A stretch of DNA of 64,000 bases from CAXBPY01 sp003455275 (GCA_963977675.1 CAXBPY010000005.1:1-64000); one strand, 5' to 3'. Shown: positions 44,501 through 54,636, numbered from the stretch's first letter. The notes: generated from the sequence alone by a model not told the origin. Translations and numbers: made by a program.

Positions 44501-46273
44501 AATCTCTCCGCTAAAATTGAATTGCAGGTTGTGATCATTCACCCGAAGTTTTCCGTTAAATACTTTTTCTTCAATAGAACCATTTACTGTGATATCGTGA
44601 TACGGATAACCAAGAAATTCTATTTTATCAATCTTGGAATTAATATTAGAATTAAGGATAGAAAGTTCAAATCCTTTTCCTTTAATGGCGGTAGTCAGGC
44701 TGACTTTGCCAAGCGAGCTATCCAGGCCAAACAAATGACCCAGTTCAAAATTGGAAGTTTGTAAAGAACCGCTGTATTCAGGAATCCGGTTTTCATTCAA
44801 CTTCATATTTAAGTCGGTAGTAGCTACTCCCAAATTTGACACTAGTACCATGTTCGTCACAAAATCATTAAGGAAACCTGACATATTTCCTTTCAGAGAA
44901 ATCAAGCCGGCTTTCGATACTTCATTTGGTAATTGAGCATCCGGATAAATTATTCTTAAGTCGTTAGCTGATGTAGTGGCTTCTTCTAACTGAACTTCAA
45001 AGTACATATCATTAATTGATGGAAGGCCTTGAATAATAATTTTCCCTTTCGCCATAGTTTCAGTTCCCGCTTTCAGAAGCAATTCTTTTAGTTTCAGATT
45101 ATCAACTGTACCACTCAATTTTCCATTCAATTCAATGGGGTCGATCATTGCTTTTAATTCAGGAGAGAAACAGGAAAGGTCATTCGGACACACATAACTC
45201 TTTTTGAAATCTGCCTGCATAAAAACATTAGGAATGAAATCCTGAAAATCCCGGAACGATAAATACTGAAATGAAAAACTGTTTTTGACTTCAGATCTCG
45301 GAAGTTTTACCAAAAGATTTTCAAGAGAAGATTGAGTTGGAGTAATTCGAGCATTTGCAGAAAGTGAGTTCACAACCAAACCACTTTTTTCCATGGCCGA
45401 AATATTTTTTATAAATGCGGTAATGGTATCAGCAATAAACTTTCCATCACGGATATCCATAGAAATGCCTGTGAAATCCATATGGTGCTGGTCAAAAATT
45501 CCGGAGTCTTGTTTTGTGTTTTCAACTTCGTAACGAAAACGGGCGTCGCTCATTTTCATTTCACTCACCAGCATTTTAAATGACTTGCGGTTGAGATGAA
45601 CCAATCCTGTATCTGGTTCTGATATTGAAGAATGAGCTGATGAATCATAGAGCTGAGTGACCACAACATCAGGTTTTTCCAGGTAAAGTTTTTTCAGATC
45701 AAGCAGTGGATCATCGAGGTTGAAGTTTTGAAATGAAGCCTCCATTGCCGGAAGCCGAACTGAAACATCGATTGCCGGCTCATCCCGGTAAGTGAATGAA
45801 ATATTTTTCAGCGCAATGATGCCGAGTTTAAGAGTTGGATTTTTCCCTCCCGAAGTTGATGTATCGTTTGAAGCAAATGCATCGGCAATGAATTGATAAT
45901 TGAAATCTGTATCTGTCGCGCTTCGAAACATGCGAACCCTCACATTTTCAAGACTCAGATTTTTCACTTCAAAATCTTGTGAGAACAATTGCATTACACC
46001 AAATGAGGCCGTGATTTTACCGGCATACAGAAGTGTGTCTTTCTTTTGATCTTCAACATACACACCATTGATTACGGCACTGGTCAGGAACTCAATGTTT
46101 ACACTTTCGACTGAAACCTTAGTATGAAGTTTTTCAGATAAATAATCTGAAACTTTGTGAACTAACCATGTTTGCACAGAAGGTTGCCTGATTAAAAGCC
46201 AGACAATAAAAAATAACAGCACAATGGAGATCAGAAACCACATCAATATTTTTCTTACACGCTTCCAGATCAC
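41576..46273 (-). CDS. TamB-like envelope protein (AsmA/DUF490)
   Basis: 1,565 residues. An N-terminal membrane anchor (about 8-28, RKILMWFLISIVLLFFIVWLL) and the opening RQPSVQTWLVHKVSDYLSEKLHTKVSVESVNIEFL are typical of the AsmA/TamB family. The protein is then a long chain of beta-strand groups forming a periplasmic groove. The C-terminal TamB (DUF490) domain is clear (about 1190-1540, with KAGDIISGTGNGDMRLEIDLGGDFNMFGNYVIEKGDYLFTLQN). TamB-type proteins are now linked to phospholipid transport to the outer membrane, with the TamA/BamA barrel as partner. GTG start, chosen because it directly precedes the membrane anchor. The rest is similar in length to Bacteroidota homologues. Confidence 0.9.
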   Translation of the reverse strand: MIWKRVRKILMWFLISIVLLFFIVWLLIRQPSVQTWLVHKVSDYLSEKLHTKVSVESVNIEFLTSAVINGVYVEDQKKDTLLYAGKITASFGVMQLFSQDFEVKNLSLENVRVRMFRSATDTDFNYQFIADAFASNDTSTSGGKNPTLKLGIIALKNISFTYRDEPAIDVSVRLPAMEASFQNFNLDDPLLDLKKLYLEKPDVVVTQLYDSSAHSSISEPDTGLVHLNRKSFKMLVSEMKMSDARFRYEVENTKQDSGIFDQHHMDFTGISMDIRDGKFIADTITAFIKNISAMEKSGLVVNSLSANARITPTQSSLENLLVKLPRSEVKNSFSFQYLSFRDFQDFIPNVFMQADFKKSYVCPNDLSCFSPELKAMIDPIELNGKLSGTVDNLKLKELLLKAGTETMAKGKIIIQGLPSINDMYFEVQLEEATTSANDLRIIYPDAQLPNEVSKAGLISLKGNMSGFLNDFVTNMVLVSNLGVATTDLNMKLNENRIPEYSGSLQTSNFELGHLFGLDSSLGKVSLTTAIKGKGFELSILNSNINSKIDKIEFLGYPYHDITVNGSIEEKVFNGKLRVNDHNLQFNFSGEINLQDSIPVYDFIAKVERANLDSLGFISRHLSFSSDLNIKLKGNNPLTGTGTIAAENTLFDDGEDSFLVRHLNFDVTEISSNRKTLQLRTDFLNADFNGNFVLPEVPLALLNTVKYYLPSLNVMQGDSISPQRFDYDIEAKNMMNFNSFFLKGIEGLSNTRIMGHYASDSNYIFLEGKIPYLKYGETFSNDLQLNGESNNGALSLSLTSNFFQINDSFKVVDPFVSATVAENKVLFNVKANDENGNYKIDLLASANGEGNNIRIRFLPSAIQLNHQQWNFAPGNNILIGEKSLHFDNLSLAHESQSIRFENATDSESVKVSLSKIRIEDFYNLFRLSKYEVRGELNGTASIFNLYQSPRYEANIAATQFAFNGDSADKVIVKIDYNTNKDLMTLSAKVKDDLYDVEASGSYLPNSTSNSLDMKAEIIKVELPILGKYLSDYVSNVSGRVGGQLFLKGTLSKPSVTGSLSILNAEAKVDYLQTSYSFSGATIKLDDNKIDLGEITLYDDVKNGRNPAIVTGIITHDHLSDFAMDLHMSTKNFHMLNTSPLDNSLFYGSAFGGGTIDLTGPVDALVMNSRLKTNEGTDISIPISDDASLSGNSFVYFVKHNTDTKSTADIPKTMSNIKMNFDLSMNELAKVNIIFDEKAGDIISGTGNGDMRLEIDLGGDFNMFGNYVIEKGDYLFTLQNFINKPFSIERGGSISWNGDPYDAQVDINAIYSQSKVSLTDLVTDVASLPDADRREVEKKIPIDVYMHLTGSLLTPNISFDIKEGNDEGINSFASRKLNEIRNDENELNKQVFGLLMIHRFIPPNAGGAGLVSSGVNTSVSEFFANQLSYWVSQNSLGIGLNVSGDIPGLTGNNTDPNSIERRKEMQIILTKAIFHNRIILEAGGNVDFNNTTSDKSTNAYLSDFTIEYKITPDGRFSAKAFNRSQYDVIEERNRDTYGVSLSFKKDFNNLHELFTSQREKKVRKVKN

Positions 46274-46437
46274 TTGTGATAGTTTTTCTTGTGGTTGGTT
46301 GTTTCTTGATTGCTAAATTAAAACTGAATAACCAAAAGGTTTATTGTGTTACATTAAACATGCAACATCATATTATTAGTTGTCCTCTTCAATCAGTTTT
46401 GAAAAAATCTTGAAATCAAACTGACAACAAAATATTA

Positions 46438-47739
46438 CTACGACACCGGAAGTGTAATCATAAATTCGGTGAATTCATTTTCTTTTGACCGAACAGTCAT
46501 TTCGCCGCCTTGCGCATGCACAATATCATAACTTATACTAAGCCCAAGACCGGTTCCTTCGGTGCCCGGTTTAGTAGTGAAGAAAGGCTGGAATATTTTT
46601 CCTTTAATGCTATCCGGTATCCCGGTACCATTGTCTTTTACAGAAATTTTAATGACATTATCTGACACCGATGTTTCAACAGTTACAACCGGTTCAAATT
46701 CAATTTTATTTTTTAAAGATTGTTCGGCCCGCTGGTTAGCTGCGTAGAAAGCATTGTTCAGCAAATTCAGAAGCACCCGCGATATATCCTGCTCCACTAC
46801 ATGAATCACCGGAATTCCTTCGGCAAATTTTCTTTCCACCGCGCAGTCAAAATGATTGCTCTTGCCCTTCATTCCCTGGAAAGAAAAATTGATTGCTTCA
46901 CTCACTAGTTTGTTTACATACACCGGAGTTTTCTCAGTGCTGCGTGTGCGTGAATGCATGAGCATTCCTTTTACAATTTCATCTGCCCGCTTTCCGTGAT
47001 GATTTATTTTTTCGAGGTTTCCTTTCAGGTCGCTGATCAGCTCCGATTTTTCCTGCTCATTAGAAGTAGATAGGATATCGGAGAGCAGATCAAAACTCAT
47101 TGAGGAAAAATTGATAATAAAGTTCAATGGATTCTGAATCTCGTGAGCAATGCCAGCTGTCAGTTGACCAAGCGAAGCAAGTTTCTGCTGAAGAATAAGT
47201 TGCTCCTGTGTTTTCTGGAGTTGAAGCATTGCATTGGTGAGTTCCTCATTCTTCTGAATCAAAGCGCTGGTCCGTTCTTCCACCAATCGCTCCAGTTCCT
47301 GCTCGCGGCTGCGCAATTGAACGATTATAGTTTCATCGAGGTTACGGAGGCGCTGCACCAGCTTGTGCATCATCTGAAGAATTACTTCCGGTTTATCATA
47401 GAGAAACTCAAAAAGTTTTTCTTTAGTAATCACAAGAGCTGAAACTGAATCAACTGAGGTCACTGACAAGGTTCTGGGTGAAGAATCAATCAGGGCAATT
47501 TCGCCAAAGAACTCTCCCTTGCTGAGCATAGCAAGTGTATGTTCATGGTGATGAACTTTCACCTTTCCTTTAGTAATAACAAACATTGCATCACCGAGTG
47601 CACCTTCCTGAATTATTTCAGTATTGGGAGCATAATCAATTACAGTAAGTTGGTCAGCAAGTTGCTGCAGGATGTCATCCGAAATATTTTTAAATATTTC
47701 TGTCTGACTCAGTAACCCAATAATTTCATTCTTCATCAA
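46438..47739 (-). CDS. Histidine kinase with cyclic-nucleotide-binding sensor
   Basis: 433 residues, cytoplasmic (no signal or membrane helix). A cyclic-nucleotide-binding domain (about 8-125) has the phosphate-binding cassette FFGEIALIDSSPRTLSV with the key Arg89. A coiled coil (about 130-185) precedes the kinase: His199 in GIAHEIQNPLNFI, then the ATPase boxes [32 protein letters not shown] and GTGLGLSISYDIV. It should autophosphorylate in response to a bound cyclic nucleotide, though which one is not readable. No response regulator is encoded next to it. Its kinase core is very similar to that of the neighbouring propeller kinase (for example [20 protein letters not shown] here, [20 protein letters not shown] there). 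Confidence 0.9.
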   Translation of the reverse strand: MMKNEIIGLLSQTEIFKNISDDILQQLADQLTVIDYAPNTEIIQEGALGDAMFVITKGKVKVHHHEHTLAMLSKGEFFGEIALIDSSPRTLSVTSVDSVSALVITKEKLFEFLYDKPEVILQMMHKLVQRLRNLDETIIVQLRSREQELERLVEERTSALIQKNEELTNAMLQLQKTQEQLILQQKLASLGQLTAGIAHEIQNPLNFIINFSSMSFDLLSDILSTSNEQEKSELISDLKGNLEKINHHGKRADEIVKGMLMHSRTRSTEKTPVYVNKLVSEAINFSFQGMKGKSNHFDCAVERKFAEGIPVIHVVEQDISRVLLNLLNNAFYAANQRAEQSLKNKIEFEPVVTVETSVSDNVIKISVKDNGTGIPDSIKGKIFQPFFTTKPGTEGTGLGLSISYDIVHAQGGEMTVRSKENEFTEFMITLPVS

Positions 47740-47833
47740 GCGGTAAATGTGAGGAATAAAAATAGTAGCTGCAACTGTTTATTCTAATCTCATCACAATC
47801 GGTATAAAAAAGCCGAAAACAATTTAAAGCGGA

Positions 47834-50800
47834 TTATTTCAGAGGGATGATTACAGTAAACTCAGTGTATTTATCCTTCTCTGATTTTACCGAGATATCA
47901 CCGTTATGCGCCTTGATGATATCATAAGAAACAGAAAGGCCGAGTCCTGTTCCTTCTCCGGTCGGTTTTGTAGTAAAGAATGGATTGAAAATTTTATCAA
48001 TAATGTGCGGCGGAATTCCCGAACCATTATCTTTCACTTTGATGGTTGCGGCATTGTCATTATGCGAGATGGAGATTGAAACTTCCGGAGTGAAATTTTT
48101 CTGAAGGTTTACTTTTTCATTCACAGCATAGAATGCATTATTCAGCAGGTTGAGAATTACGCGGGCAATTTCTGCCTGCACCATATTCACTGGCGGAATT
48201 TGATTGTCAAAATTTTTGTGTACTTCGCAATTAAAGTCCGGGATAGTTGATCTTATTCCCAATAGAGCAAAGTCAACATTTTCTTCGCACAGTTTATTCA
48301 GATCACCGGGCATTTTATCTCCCTTTCCGGTGCGGCTATGGAGGAGCATGCTCTTGATAATGTTGTCAGCGCGCTTACCATGATGATTTATTTTATCGAG
48401 GTTTTGCTGAAGCTCATGAAGTAATTCTTCTTTTTCTGTTTCATCGCTCGTTTCAATAATCTCTTCAATCATTTCAGAAGAGAGAGAAGAAAAATTATTC
48501 ACGAAGTTCAGCGGGTTCTTTATCTCGTGAGCAATTCCGGAAGTGAGCACACCGAGCGAAGCCATTTTTTCTGATTGAATCAATTGCGCCTGTGTGTTTT
48601 CAAGATTGCGGAGTGTTTTTTCCAGCTCCACGCTCTTCTCTTCAGTCTTTTCCTTTTCTTCTTTCAACTGATATGTTCTTTCATCTACAAGTTTTTCCAT
48701 TTTTCTGTTTTGAAGAATCAGCGCTCTTGTTCGCAGCCGAATGAAAAGAAGGATGGAGGTTGCGAACAGCAACGCAACAATTATGTAGAACCACCAGGTG
48801 AGCCAGAAGGGTGGGAGGATAGTGATGTGAATGGATGTTCCTTCTTCGTTCCAGATGCCGTCGTTGTTAGAAGAGCGCACACGAAAAGTGTATTTACCAG
48901 GTGAGAGATTAGTGTAAGCTGCATATCGCCTGTTTCCGGATTCAATCCAATCCTTATCGAATCCTTCGAGTTTGTAACTGTATTTATTCTTCTCAGGAAA
49001 AGTATAGTTGAGGCCCGCAAACTCGAAAGAGAAAAACTTTTGCGAATAGGAGAGTGTAATTAATTTTTTGTGAGTAATGGCAGAGTCAAGAGGAAATTCT
49101 TTATCAAAGACTTTGAACCGCGTAATGATCACCGGCGGCTTGTAGGGATTATTGAGGATCTGGTTTGGGTTGAAAACATTAAAACCATTTACTCCGCCGA
49201 AATAAATTTCTCCTGACAAAGATTTATCTGCTGCATTTGGATTGTATTTGAATTGCAAACCATCTCGTTCATCAAAAAAACGGACAAACGGCCTCAGCAT
49301 GTTCTCACCGTTTACAGCGAATTCTACAATTCCATTATTTGTGCTTAGCCACAAATGATTTTTTTCATCGGGGATAATTGCCGAAATAATATTATTTGGT
49401 AATCCTGAAGACTCATCATAATGTGTAAATGCTCCTTTCGTGATATCGGAAAGCGAATTCAATCCTGCTCCGTATGTTCCGATCCATAACTGGTGATTAA
49501 TGTCTTCAGCAATGCAGTACACATAGTTGCTGCTGAGTGATTCACCTTCGAGCGGATTGTTTTTATAAGAAGTGAAAGTTGAATTGTCGCGATTGAATTT
49601 ATTTAACCCGCCACCGAAAGTCCCGATCCACAGGTTGTGCTTTGAATCTTCATAGATGCACGATACTGAATTGTTGCTGAGCGAATTTTCCTTTCCTGTT
49701 TTGTAGTGAATGAATTTTCCGCTCGCAGCGTCATATTGATTCAGCCCTCCACCGTAAGTGCCGATCCAGAGTTTTCCGTAACTATCTTTCAGCAATGCAG
49801 TGATGTAATTATTGCTGAGAGAATTTTCATTCGCATCATCATGACGGTAAACAATAAACTTCTTTGTGCTTCGATCATAAGCATTCAAGCCATCGTAAGT
49901 TCCTATCCAAAGAATGTTATTGTCTTCTTCCATACAGAAGACATTGTTGTTACTAATTGAATTTTCATCAGCAGGATTATTTCTGAAAACAGAAATTTCT
50001 TTTTTGTTTTTCGCATCATACTGGTGCAAGCCATCACCAAGAATTCCAATCCACAACTCTCCTGAATTGGTAGCGTGAATGCTCAGTACATTATTGTTCA
50101 GAAAACTTTCTTCAGCGCCTTCATTGATTTTATATGTAATGAACTTCACCCTGTTTTTATCGAATGTGTTCAATCCTTTGGAAGTGCCGATCCACGCGGT
50201 TCCTGCATTATCAATATAGACAGACCACACCGTGTTATTGCTTAGCGATGCATCATCTTTTGTATCTGAATGATAAGAAGTGAAAGAATTTATATCAGGA
50301 TAAAAAATATTCAAGCCGCCACCGAGTGTTCCTATCCATAAATTTCCCTTTGCATCTTCACTGATACCGAATACAGAGTTTTGACTGAGTGCATTTGCAT
50401 CACCTGAACTTTTGTAATGAACAAAATTTCCTGCATCCATTTTGTTCAAACCTTCATTCAGCGTTCCGATCCACAGCGTTCCCTTTTCATCTACATACAG
50501 AGCAGTAATATTATTGTCGCTGATGGAACTCTCACTCTCGGTATGCGCGAAGGAAGTGAGATTGCTTTTCTTCAAATCGTAATTGAACAATCCTTTGTCA
50601 CTTGTTCCGATCCATAATGAATTTTTCTTTTTGTCATAAGCAAGAGCAGAAATGTAATCTCCGGTTCCGCTTATGTTTTTTTTTCCGAAGAGTTTTGAAA
50701 ACTTTCCGGTCTTCTTATTAAGCATATTCAATCCTCCTCCGCTGGTGCCGATCCAGATGTTGTACTCATCATCTTCTGCGATAGAAGTAATAAGGTTGCT

Positions 50801-51226
50801 GCTGACGGAAGAATTATTCTTCGCTTCATTCTTGTATCGTGTGAAGTGCCCGGTTGCAGGATTGAAAACATTGAGACCATCATCAGTTCCTATCCAGAGA
50901 TTGTGCTCTTCATCTTCCATCATGCAGCGGATGATGGTGTTCGAAATTGAAAATGAGTCACCGGGGTTGTATTTGTATTGATAGAAAGAATATCCGTCGA
51001 ATGAATTCAGTCCGTCTTCAGTGCCGAACCACATCATGCCCTTATAATCCTGCAGAATGCAGTAAACTTTATTGTTCGATAAGCCAGATGAAACGGTGTA
51101 ATGACGAAAGCCGCCGCTGTTGCTTGCCTGAGCGGAGCACTTCGACAAGTTCAGTGTGACAAGGAGAAAAGTGAATAGTGTGTAGTGAGCGAATACAATA
51201 ATGAGCGACAGAAATATTCTTTTCAT
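47834..51226 (-). CDS. Histidine kinase with two-component regulator propeller
   Basis: 1,130 residues. A signal peptide (about 1-33) whose core LLVTLNLSK is encoded by a repeat element leads to two seven-bladed Reg_prop propellers (about 45-680, with repeats such as [40 protein letters not shown]). A Y_Y_Y domain (about 735-800, [15 protein letters not shown] ... [20 protein letters not shown]), a membrane helix (about 808-830) and a coiled coil follow. The kinase has His900 ([13 protein letters not shown]) and ATPase boxes [15 protein letters not shown] and [15 protein letters not shown]. Unlike the hybrid HTCS of Bacteroides it has no receiver or AraC domain, so the signal passes to a separate regulator. 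It starts 18 bp after the MORN gene ends. Confidence 0.92.
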   Translation of the reverse strand: MKRIFLSLIIVFAHYTLFTFLLVTLNLSKCSAQASNSGGFRHYTVSSGLSNNKVYCILQDYKGMMWFGTEDGLNSFDGYSFYQYKYNPGDSFSISNTIIRCMMEDEEHNLWIGTDDGLNVFNPATGHFTRYKNEAKNNSSVSSNLITSIAEDDEYNIWIGTSGGGLNMLNKKTGKFSKLFGKKNISGTGDYISALAYDKKKNSLWIGTSDKGLFNYDLKKSNLTSFAHTESESSISDNNITALYVDEKGTLWIGTLNEGLNKMDAGNFVHYKSSGDANALSQNSVFGISEDAKGNLWIGTLGGGLNIFYPDINSFTSYHSDTKDDASLSNNTVWSVYIDNAGTAWIGTSKGLNTFDKNRVKFITYKINEGAEESFLNNNVLSIHATNSGELWIGILGDGLHQYDAKNKKEISVFRNNPADENSISNNNVFCMEEDNNILWIGTYDGLNAYDRSTKKFIVYRHDDANENSLSNNYITALLKDSYGKLWIGTYGGGLNQYDAASGKFIHYKTGKENSLSNNSVSCIYEDSKHNLWIGTFGGGLNKFNRDNSTFTSYKNNPLEGESLSSNYVYCIAEDINHQLWIGTYGAGLNSLSDITKGAFTHYDESSGLPNNIISAIIPDEKNHLWLSTNNGIVEFAVNGENMLRPFVRFFDERDGLQFKYNPNAADKSLSGEIYFGGVNGFNVFNPNQILNNPYKPPVIITRFKVFDKEFPLDSAITHKKLITLSYSQKFFSFEFAGLNYTFPEKNKYSYKLEGFDKDWIESGNRRYAAYTNLSPGKYTFRVRSSNNDGIWNEEGTSIHITILPPFWLTWWFYIIVALLFATSILLFIRLRTRALILQNRKMEKLVDERTYQLKEEKEKTEEKSVELEKTLRNLENTQAQLIQSEKMASLGVLTSGIAHEIKNPLNFVNNFSSLSSEMIEEIIETSDETEKEELLHELQQNLDKINHHGKRADNIIKSMLLHSRTGKGDKMPGDLNKLCEENVDFALLGIRSTIPDFNCEVHKNFDNQIPPVNMVQAEIARVILNLLNNAFYAVNEKVNLQKNFTPEVSISISHNDNAATIKVKDNGSGIPPHIIDKIFNPFFTTKPTGEGTGLGLSVSYDIIKAHNGDISVKSEKDKYTEFTVIIPLK
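51142..51168 (-). repeat. 27-bp repeat copy A inside a signal peptide
   Basis: On the minus strand this stretch encodes the LLVTLNLSK part of the propeller kinase signal peptide. It is 24/27 identical to 63590-63616 in the TolC-family gene, in the same reading frame. Confidence 0.8.
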
Positions 51227-51244
51227 TCACGAGATAATTTATGA

Positions 51245-52486
51245 TCAGAGTTTGCCCGTTCCCCCGCACATTTTGCACGGGACATAAGCAGCAGGATGAA
51301 TCACTTCCTTAATTGTGTAGGTCACGAAATTGCGCGGACCAATTCCGTTGCTGATGTCCTTAGTCACCACACGGTCATGCACCACTTCGTCCTGCCAAAC
51401 TTTTCCTGAACCATTGCACTTCGGACAGACTTTTTTTTCTTCCACAGTTTTTCCTGAAGCAAGCAACATAACCGTGTGCAATGAATCAGCGGTGTGAATC
51501 GAATCAACATTCACATAAGAATAATCATTCAGGTATTTGTCAGTTGCCTTATGATAGAGCGAATCAAGATTGCGCGTGTTCGCCTGCGCTGCAAGGGCAT
51601 AACGATCCTGCTCATATCGCAAGCGACTCGTAATTCCTTTTGATGTTTTAAAAACTGCAACGCTGTCAATGATGTTGTCAACAAAATTTCCGATGAGCGT
51701 GTCGCCTGATTTGTAATAGTAAATCCCGAACCCGTTTGACATGGCGTGTTTGAATTCGCCATCGTATTTATCTCCATTCGTGTAGTAGCAGGTTCCCTTG
51801 CCTTCAATTTCATCATTCACAAACTCGCCTTCATAGCGGCTGCCATCGCCAAAATAGAACGCGCCCTTGCCTGATTTTTTTCCATACACCACATAGCCCT
51901 CGTAGCGGCTTCCGTTGTTGAACGAATAAATGCCGTAGCCATTCATATCGTTGTTCGCAAAATCGCCGATGTATTTATTGTTATTGACCGTGGTGAGGAT
52001 TCCTTTTCCTTCGAACTTGTCGTTGTGAAAATCGCCTTCATACTTATTGCCGTTCGCATAGTAGAAGATCCCCTTTCCTTCAAATTTGTTCTCGCTGAAA
52101 TCTCCTTCGTAGCGGTTGCCATTGTTGTAATAAAAAATTCCGTGACCCTGCTTCAGGTTGTTCACGAAATCTCCGTCATAGCGGTTTCCGCTCTTGTAGT
52201 AATAAACTCCCTTGCCGTTTTTCTTATTGTCAAGAAAATCTCCGTCGTAGCGGCTGCCATCGTAGTAGTAGTAAATTCCTTTTCCGCTGAATGAACCATT
52301 GATAAAGGTGCCCATGTATTTGTCGCCATTGGTGTAGTAGCGGATGCCATAACCATCCGAACAATTTCCGCTCACGCAGGTGTCATGACGGTAGGGAGAA
52401 TTCTGTGCACCTGCACGGAAAGAACAAATGCAATTGAATGCAACAAGGAGAAGGAGAATTATTTTTCCGGAGTAAATTTTCTTCAA
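51245..52486 (-). CDS. MORN-repeat protein with DnaJ-type zinc-binding end
   Basis: 413 residues. A signal peptide (1-27, ending FRAGAQ) is followed by ten MORN repeats of 23 residues (about 42-275; units such as YYTNGDKYMGTF, YYYDGSRYDGDF, YYNNGNRYEGDF), then a helical stretch (about 280-345). The C-terminus carries two CxxCxGxG motifs (CPKCNGSGK and CKMCGGTGK), the zinc-binding pattern of the DnaJ cysteine-rich domain. MORN repeats often bind lipids or act as scaffolds. The MORN/zinc-motif combination in an exported protein is unusual; I know no function for it. It is the first gene of a likely operon with the propeller kinase (18 bp downstream), so it may be a sensor accessory. Confidence 0.85.
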   Translation of the reverse strand: MKKIYSGKIILLLLVAFNCICSFRAGAQNSPYRHDTCVSGNCSDGYGIRYYTNGDKYMGTFINGSFSGKGIYYYYDGSRYDGDFLDNKKNGKGVYYYKSGNRYDGDFVNNLKQGHGIFYYNNGNRYEGDFSENKFEGKGIFYYANGNKYEGDFHNDKFEGKGILTTVNNNKYIGDFANNDMNGYGIYSFNNGSRYEGYVVYGKKSGKGAFYFGDGSRYEGEFVNDEIEGKGTCYYTNGDKYDGEFKHAMSNGFGIYYYKSGDTLIGNFVDNIIDSVAVFKTSKGITSRLRYEQDRYALAAQANTRNLDSLYHKATDKYLNDYSYVNVDSIHTADSLHTVMLLASGKTVEEKKVCPKCNGSGKVWQDEVVHDRVVTKDISNGIGPRNFVTYTIKEVIHPAAYVPCKMCGGTGKL

Positions 52487-52567
52487 GCGAATAGCAGACT
52501 TGTGTAGTGTTCAAATGTAATCAATCGTCGTTTTGAATATAAAGGAATTATGAATGCAAGTAAATAA

Positions 52568-52600
52568 AAAACCCTCTCCGAATTTCTCAGAGAGGGTTTT
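52568..52600 (-). terminator. Intrinsic terminator of rpsA
   Basis: An 11-bp perfect stem (52568-52578 with 52590-52600) with a GAGAGGG core and 11-nt loop, T-rich downstream on the minus strand. It begins 22 bp after the rpsA stop and insulates the MORN gene that follows. Confidence 0.9.
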
Positions 52601-52621
52601 CAATTTTAGTTTGAAAAAAAA

Positions 52622-54595
52622 TTATTCTGCTTTCGGTTCTTCAGTTGAAGATGATTCAGAAGATGCATCAGATGAAGTTTCAGTTGATGCCTCAGGAGCA
52701 GTTGTTGTTTCTGGTTCTGCAGTTTCAGCAGCAGCGCTGTCAGATCCTTGTTCAAGTTTCTGTTTTAATTCAGCCAAACCGCCAATTTCTCCGAGAGTTG
52801 ATTTTTCGACTTTACGATTGATGTTTTTGATATCAGAACGGGTGTCGTTTCTTTCCTTATCTTTTCTTTCGCCCTCGGCTTTTTTCTCTTCTGCTTTCTT
52901 TTCATCATGAACGCGTGAATGAGAAACTATGATTTTCTTATTACCACGGTCAAATTCTAGAACTTTAAATTCGAGTGTTTCATCTACTTCAGCAGCCTTG
53001 CCATTTTCCTTTTTCAAATGCTTGGTTGGGGCAAATGCTTCCAGGCCATAAGGCATCAGGATCACTCCTCCGTTATTGTCGCGTTTGATAACTGTAGCTT
53101 GGTGTACACTTCCAACCGGGAACAGTGTTTCAAATGTGTTCCAAGGATCTTCTTCCACCTGGCGGTGACCGAGTGAAAGTTTGCGGTTCTCTTTATCAAT
53201 TTCAAGAACCATAACTTCCATTTCATTACCCACTTTAGTAAATTCATTCGGATGATGAATCCGCTTCACCCAACTCAGATCACTTACATGAACGAATCCG
53301 GTGATGCCGGGCTCCAGTTCAACAAACACTCCGTAAGCACTGATGTTGCGCACGATTCCTTTCTGCTTGCTGTTTACAGGATACTTGGTTTCAATATCGC
53401 TCCATGGATCTTTTGAAAGTTGCTTTAAACTTAATGACATTTTACGCTCAGCGCGGTCAATGGTCACCACAACTGTTTCCAGTTCTTCTCCTGATTTGAA
53501 GAACTCTTTAGAATTAATTGGAGTATTGCTCCAGCTAACTTCACTCACATGAATTAATCCTTCAACTCCTGGAATGATTTCGAGGAATGCTCCGTAGTCT
53601 TCAATGTTTACAATCTTTCCTTTGATATGGCTTCCAACATCTACAGAAGGATCAAGTGTATCCCATGGTTGCGGAGTCAATTGTTTGAGACCAAGAGAAA
53701 TTCTTTTTTTCTCATCATCGTAATCGAGCACCACCACATTGAGTTTCTGGTTAAGTTCCAGCACTTCTTTCGGATGGTTGATTCTTCCCCATGAAATATC
53801 AGTGATATAAAGCAAACCATCCACACCACCGAGGTCAATGAACGCACCGAAGTCAGTGATGTTTTTAATGGTTCCTTCCAACACTTGTCCTTTTTCAAGT
53901 TTGCCCATAATGGCAGCACGCTGTTGTTCAATATCACTTTCAATCAGTGCCTTATGGCTTACCACAGCATTCTTGATCAATTCATTAATCTTAACGACTT
54001 TGAATTCCATGGTCTGACCAACATACATATCGTAATCAGTAATAGGTTTCACATCAATTTGCGAACCCGGAAGAAATGTTTCCATGTCGAATACTTCAAC
54101 AATCAATCCTCCCTTTGTTTTGCTCGTGATGGTTCCCATTACAACTATTCCTGTTCTGTGGGCATCTACGATTCGCTCCCATGAGCGAACGAGTTTTGCG
54201 TTCTTGCGAGATAAAATAAGCTGACCTTTTGGGTTTTCTTTTTCTACAACAAGAACTTCAACTGCATCACCAACTTTTAATCCTTCGATGTCGCGGAATT
54301 CAGAGAGAGGCACAAGTCCGTCGCTTTTGAATCCTACATTAAGTACCACATCGTTGTTGGTGATTGAAACTACCTGTCCGTGCAGGATTTGATCGTTTTC
54401 AATATTGACGAAGGTTCCGTCATATTGCTTTTTCATAGTGTTACGCTCATCATCGGAATAAGAGCGAACATTTTTTTTGTTTGTGTTCCAGTCAAAATCA
54501 TCGTGACGGGAATCGGTGGTTGAATTGTTTTTTTTCTCTGCTTCAACCGGTGCCGGAGTTTCGGCGGTTTGGTTTTCTAAATTGTTTTCTGTCAA
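52622..54595 (-). CDS. rpsA: 30S ribosomal protein S1
   Basis: 657 residues from a TTG at 54595. A longer open frame reaches 54676, but it would start upstream of the promoter and give a non-S1-like N-terminus, whereas the TTG is 9 nt after a perfect AGGAGG. Six S1 RNA-binding motifs are visible, for example GQVVSITNNDVVLNVGFKSDGLVP, GTIKNITDFGAFIDLGGVDGLLYITDISWGR, GKIVNIEDYGAFLEIIPGVEGLIHVSEVSW and GIVRNISAYGVFVELEPGITGFVHVSDLSW. An acidic N-terminal arm and an acidic Ser/Glu/Thr-rich tail flank them. S1 loads mRNA onto the 30S subunit, which is important where Shine-Dalgarno sequences are rare. Confidence 0.95.
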   Translation of the reverse strand: MTENNLENQTAETPAPVEAEKKNNSTTDSRHDDFDWNTNKKNVRSYSDDERNTMKKQYDGTFVNIENDQILHGQVVSITNNDVVLNVGFKSDGLVPLSEFRDIEGLKVGDAVEVLVVEKENPKGQLILSRKNAKLVRSWERIVDAHRTGIVVMGTITSKTKGGLIVEVFDMETFLPGSQIDVKPITDYDMYVGQTMEFKVVKINELIKNAVVSHKALIESDIEQQRAAIMGKLEKGQVLEGTIKNITDFGAFIDLGGVDGLLYITDISWGRINHPKEVLELNQKLNVVVLDYDDEKKRISLGLKQLTPQPWDTLDPSVDVGSHIKGKIVNIEDYGAFLEIIPGVEGLIHVSEVSWSNTPINSKEFFKSGEELETVVVTIDRAERKMSLSLKQLSKDPWSDIETKYPVNSKQKGIVRNISAYGVFVELEPGITGFVHVSDLSWVKRIHHPNEFTKVGNEMEVMVLEIDKENRKLSLGHRQVEEDPWNTFETLFPVGSVHQATVIKRDNNGGVILMPYGLEAFAPTKHLKKENGKAAEVDETLEFKVLEFDRGNKKIIVSHSRVHDEKKAEEKKAEGERKDKERNDTRSDIKNINRKVEKSTLGEIGGLAELKQKLEQGSDSAAAETAEPETTTAPEASTETSSDASSESSSTEEPKAE

Positions 54596-54604
54596 GTTAT
54601 GGTT

Positions 54605-54613
54605 CCTCCTTTT
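54605..54613 (-). promoter_or_regulatory. Strong Shine-Dalgarno sequence of rpsA
   Basis: AAAAGGAGG on the minus strand, 9 nt before the TTG start. No other gene examined in this window has a comparable purine-rich site at the right distance. Confidence 0.85.
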
Positions 54614-54636
54614 GTATGGGATTTTTTTTGGGATGG

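Noticed and set aside
51760..52360. Tandem DNA repeats of about 69 bp
   Set aside because: They are the coding units of the MORN repeats and not an independent element.
52554..52910. Antisense open frame opposite the end of rpsA
   Set aside because: Shadow of the low-complexity acidic tail of S1; Ser-rich composition results from the opposite strand.
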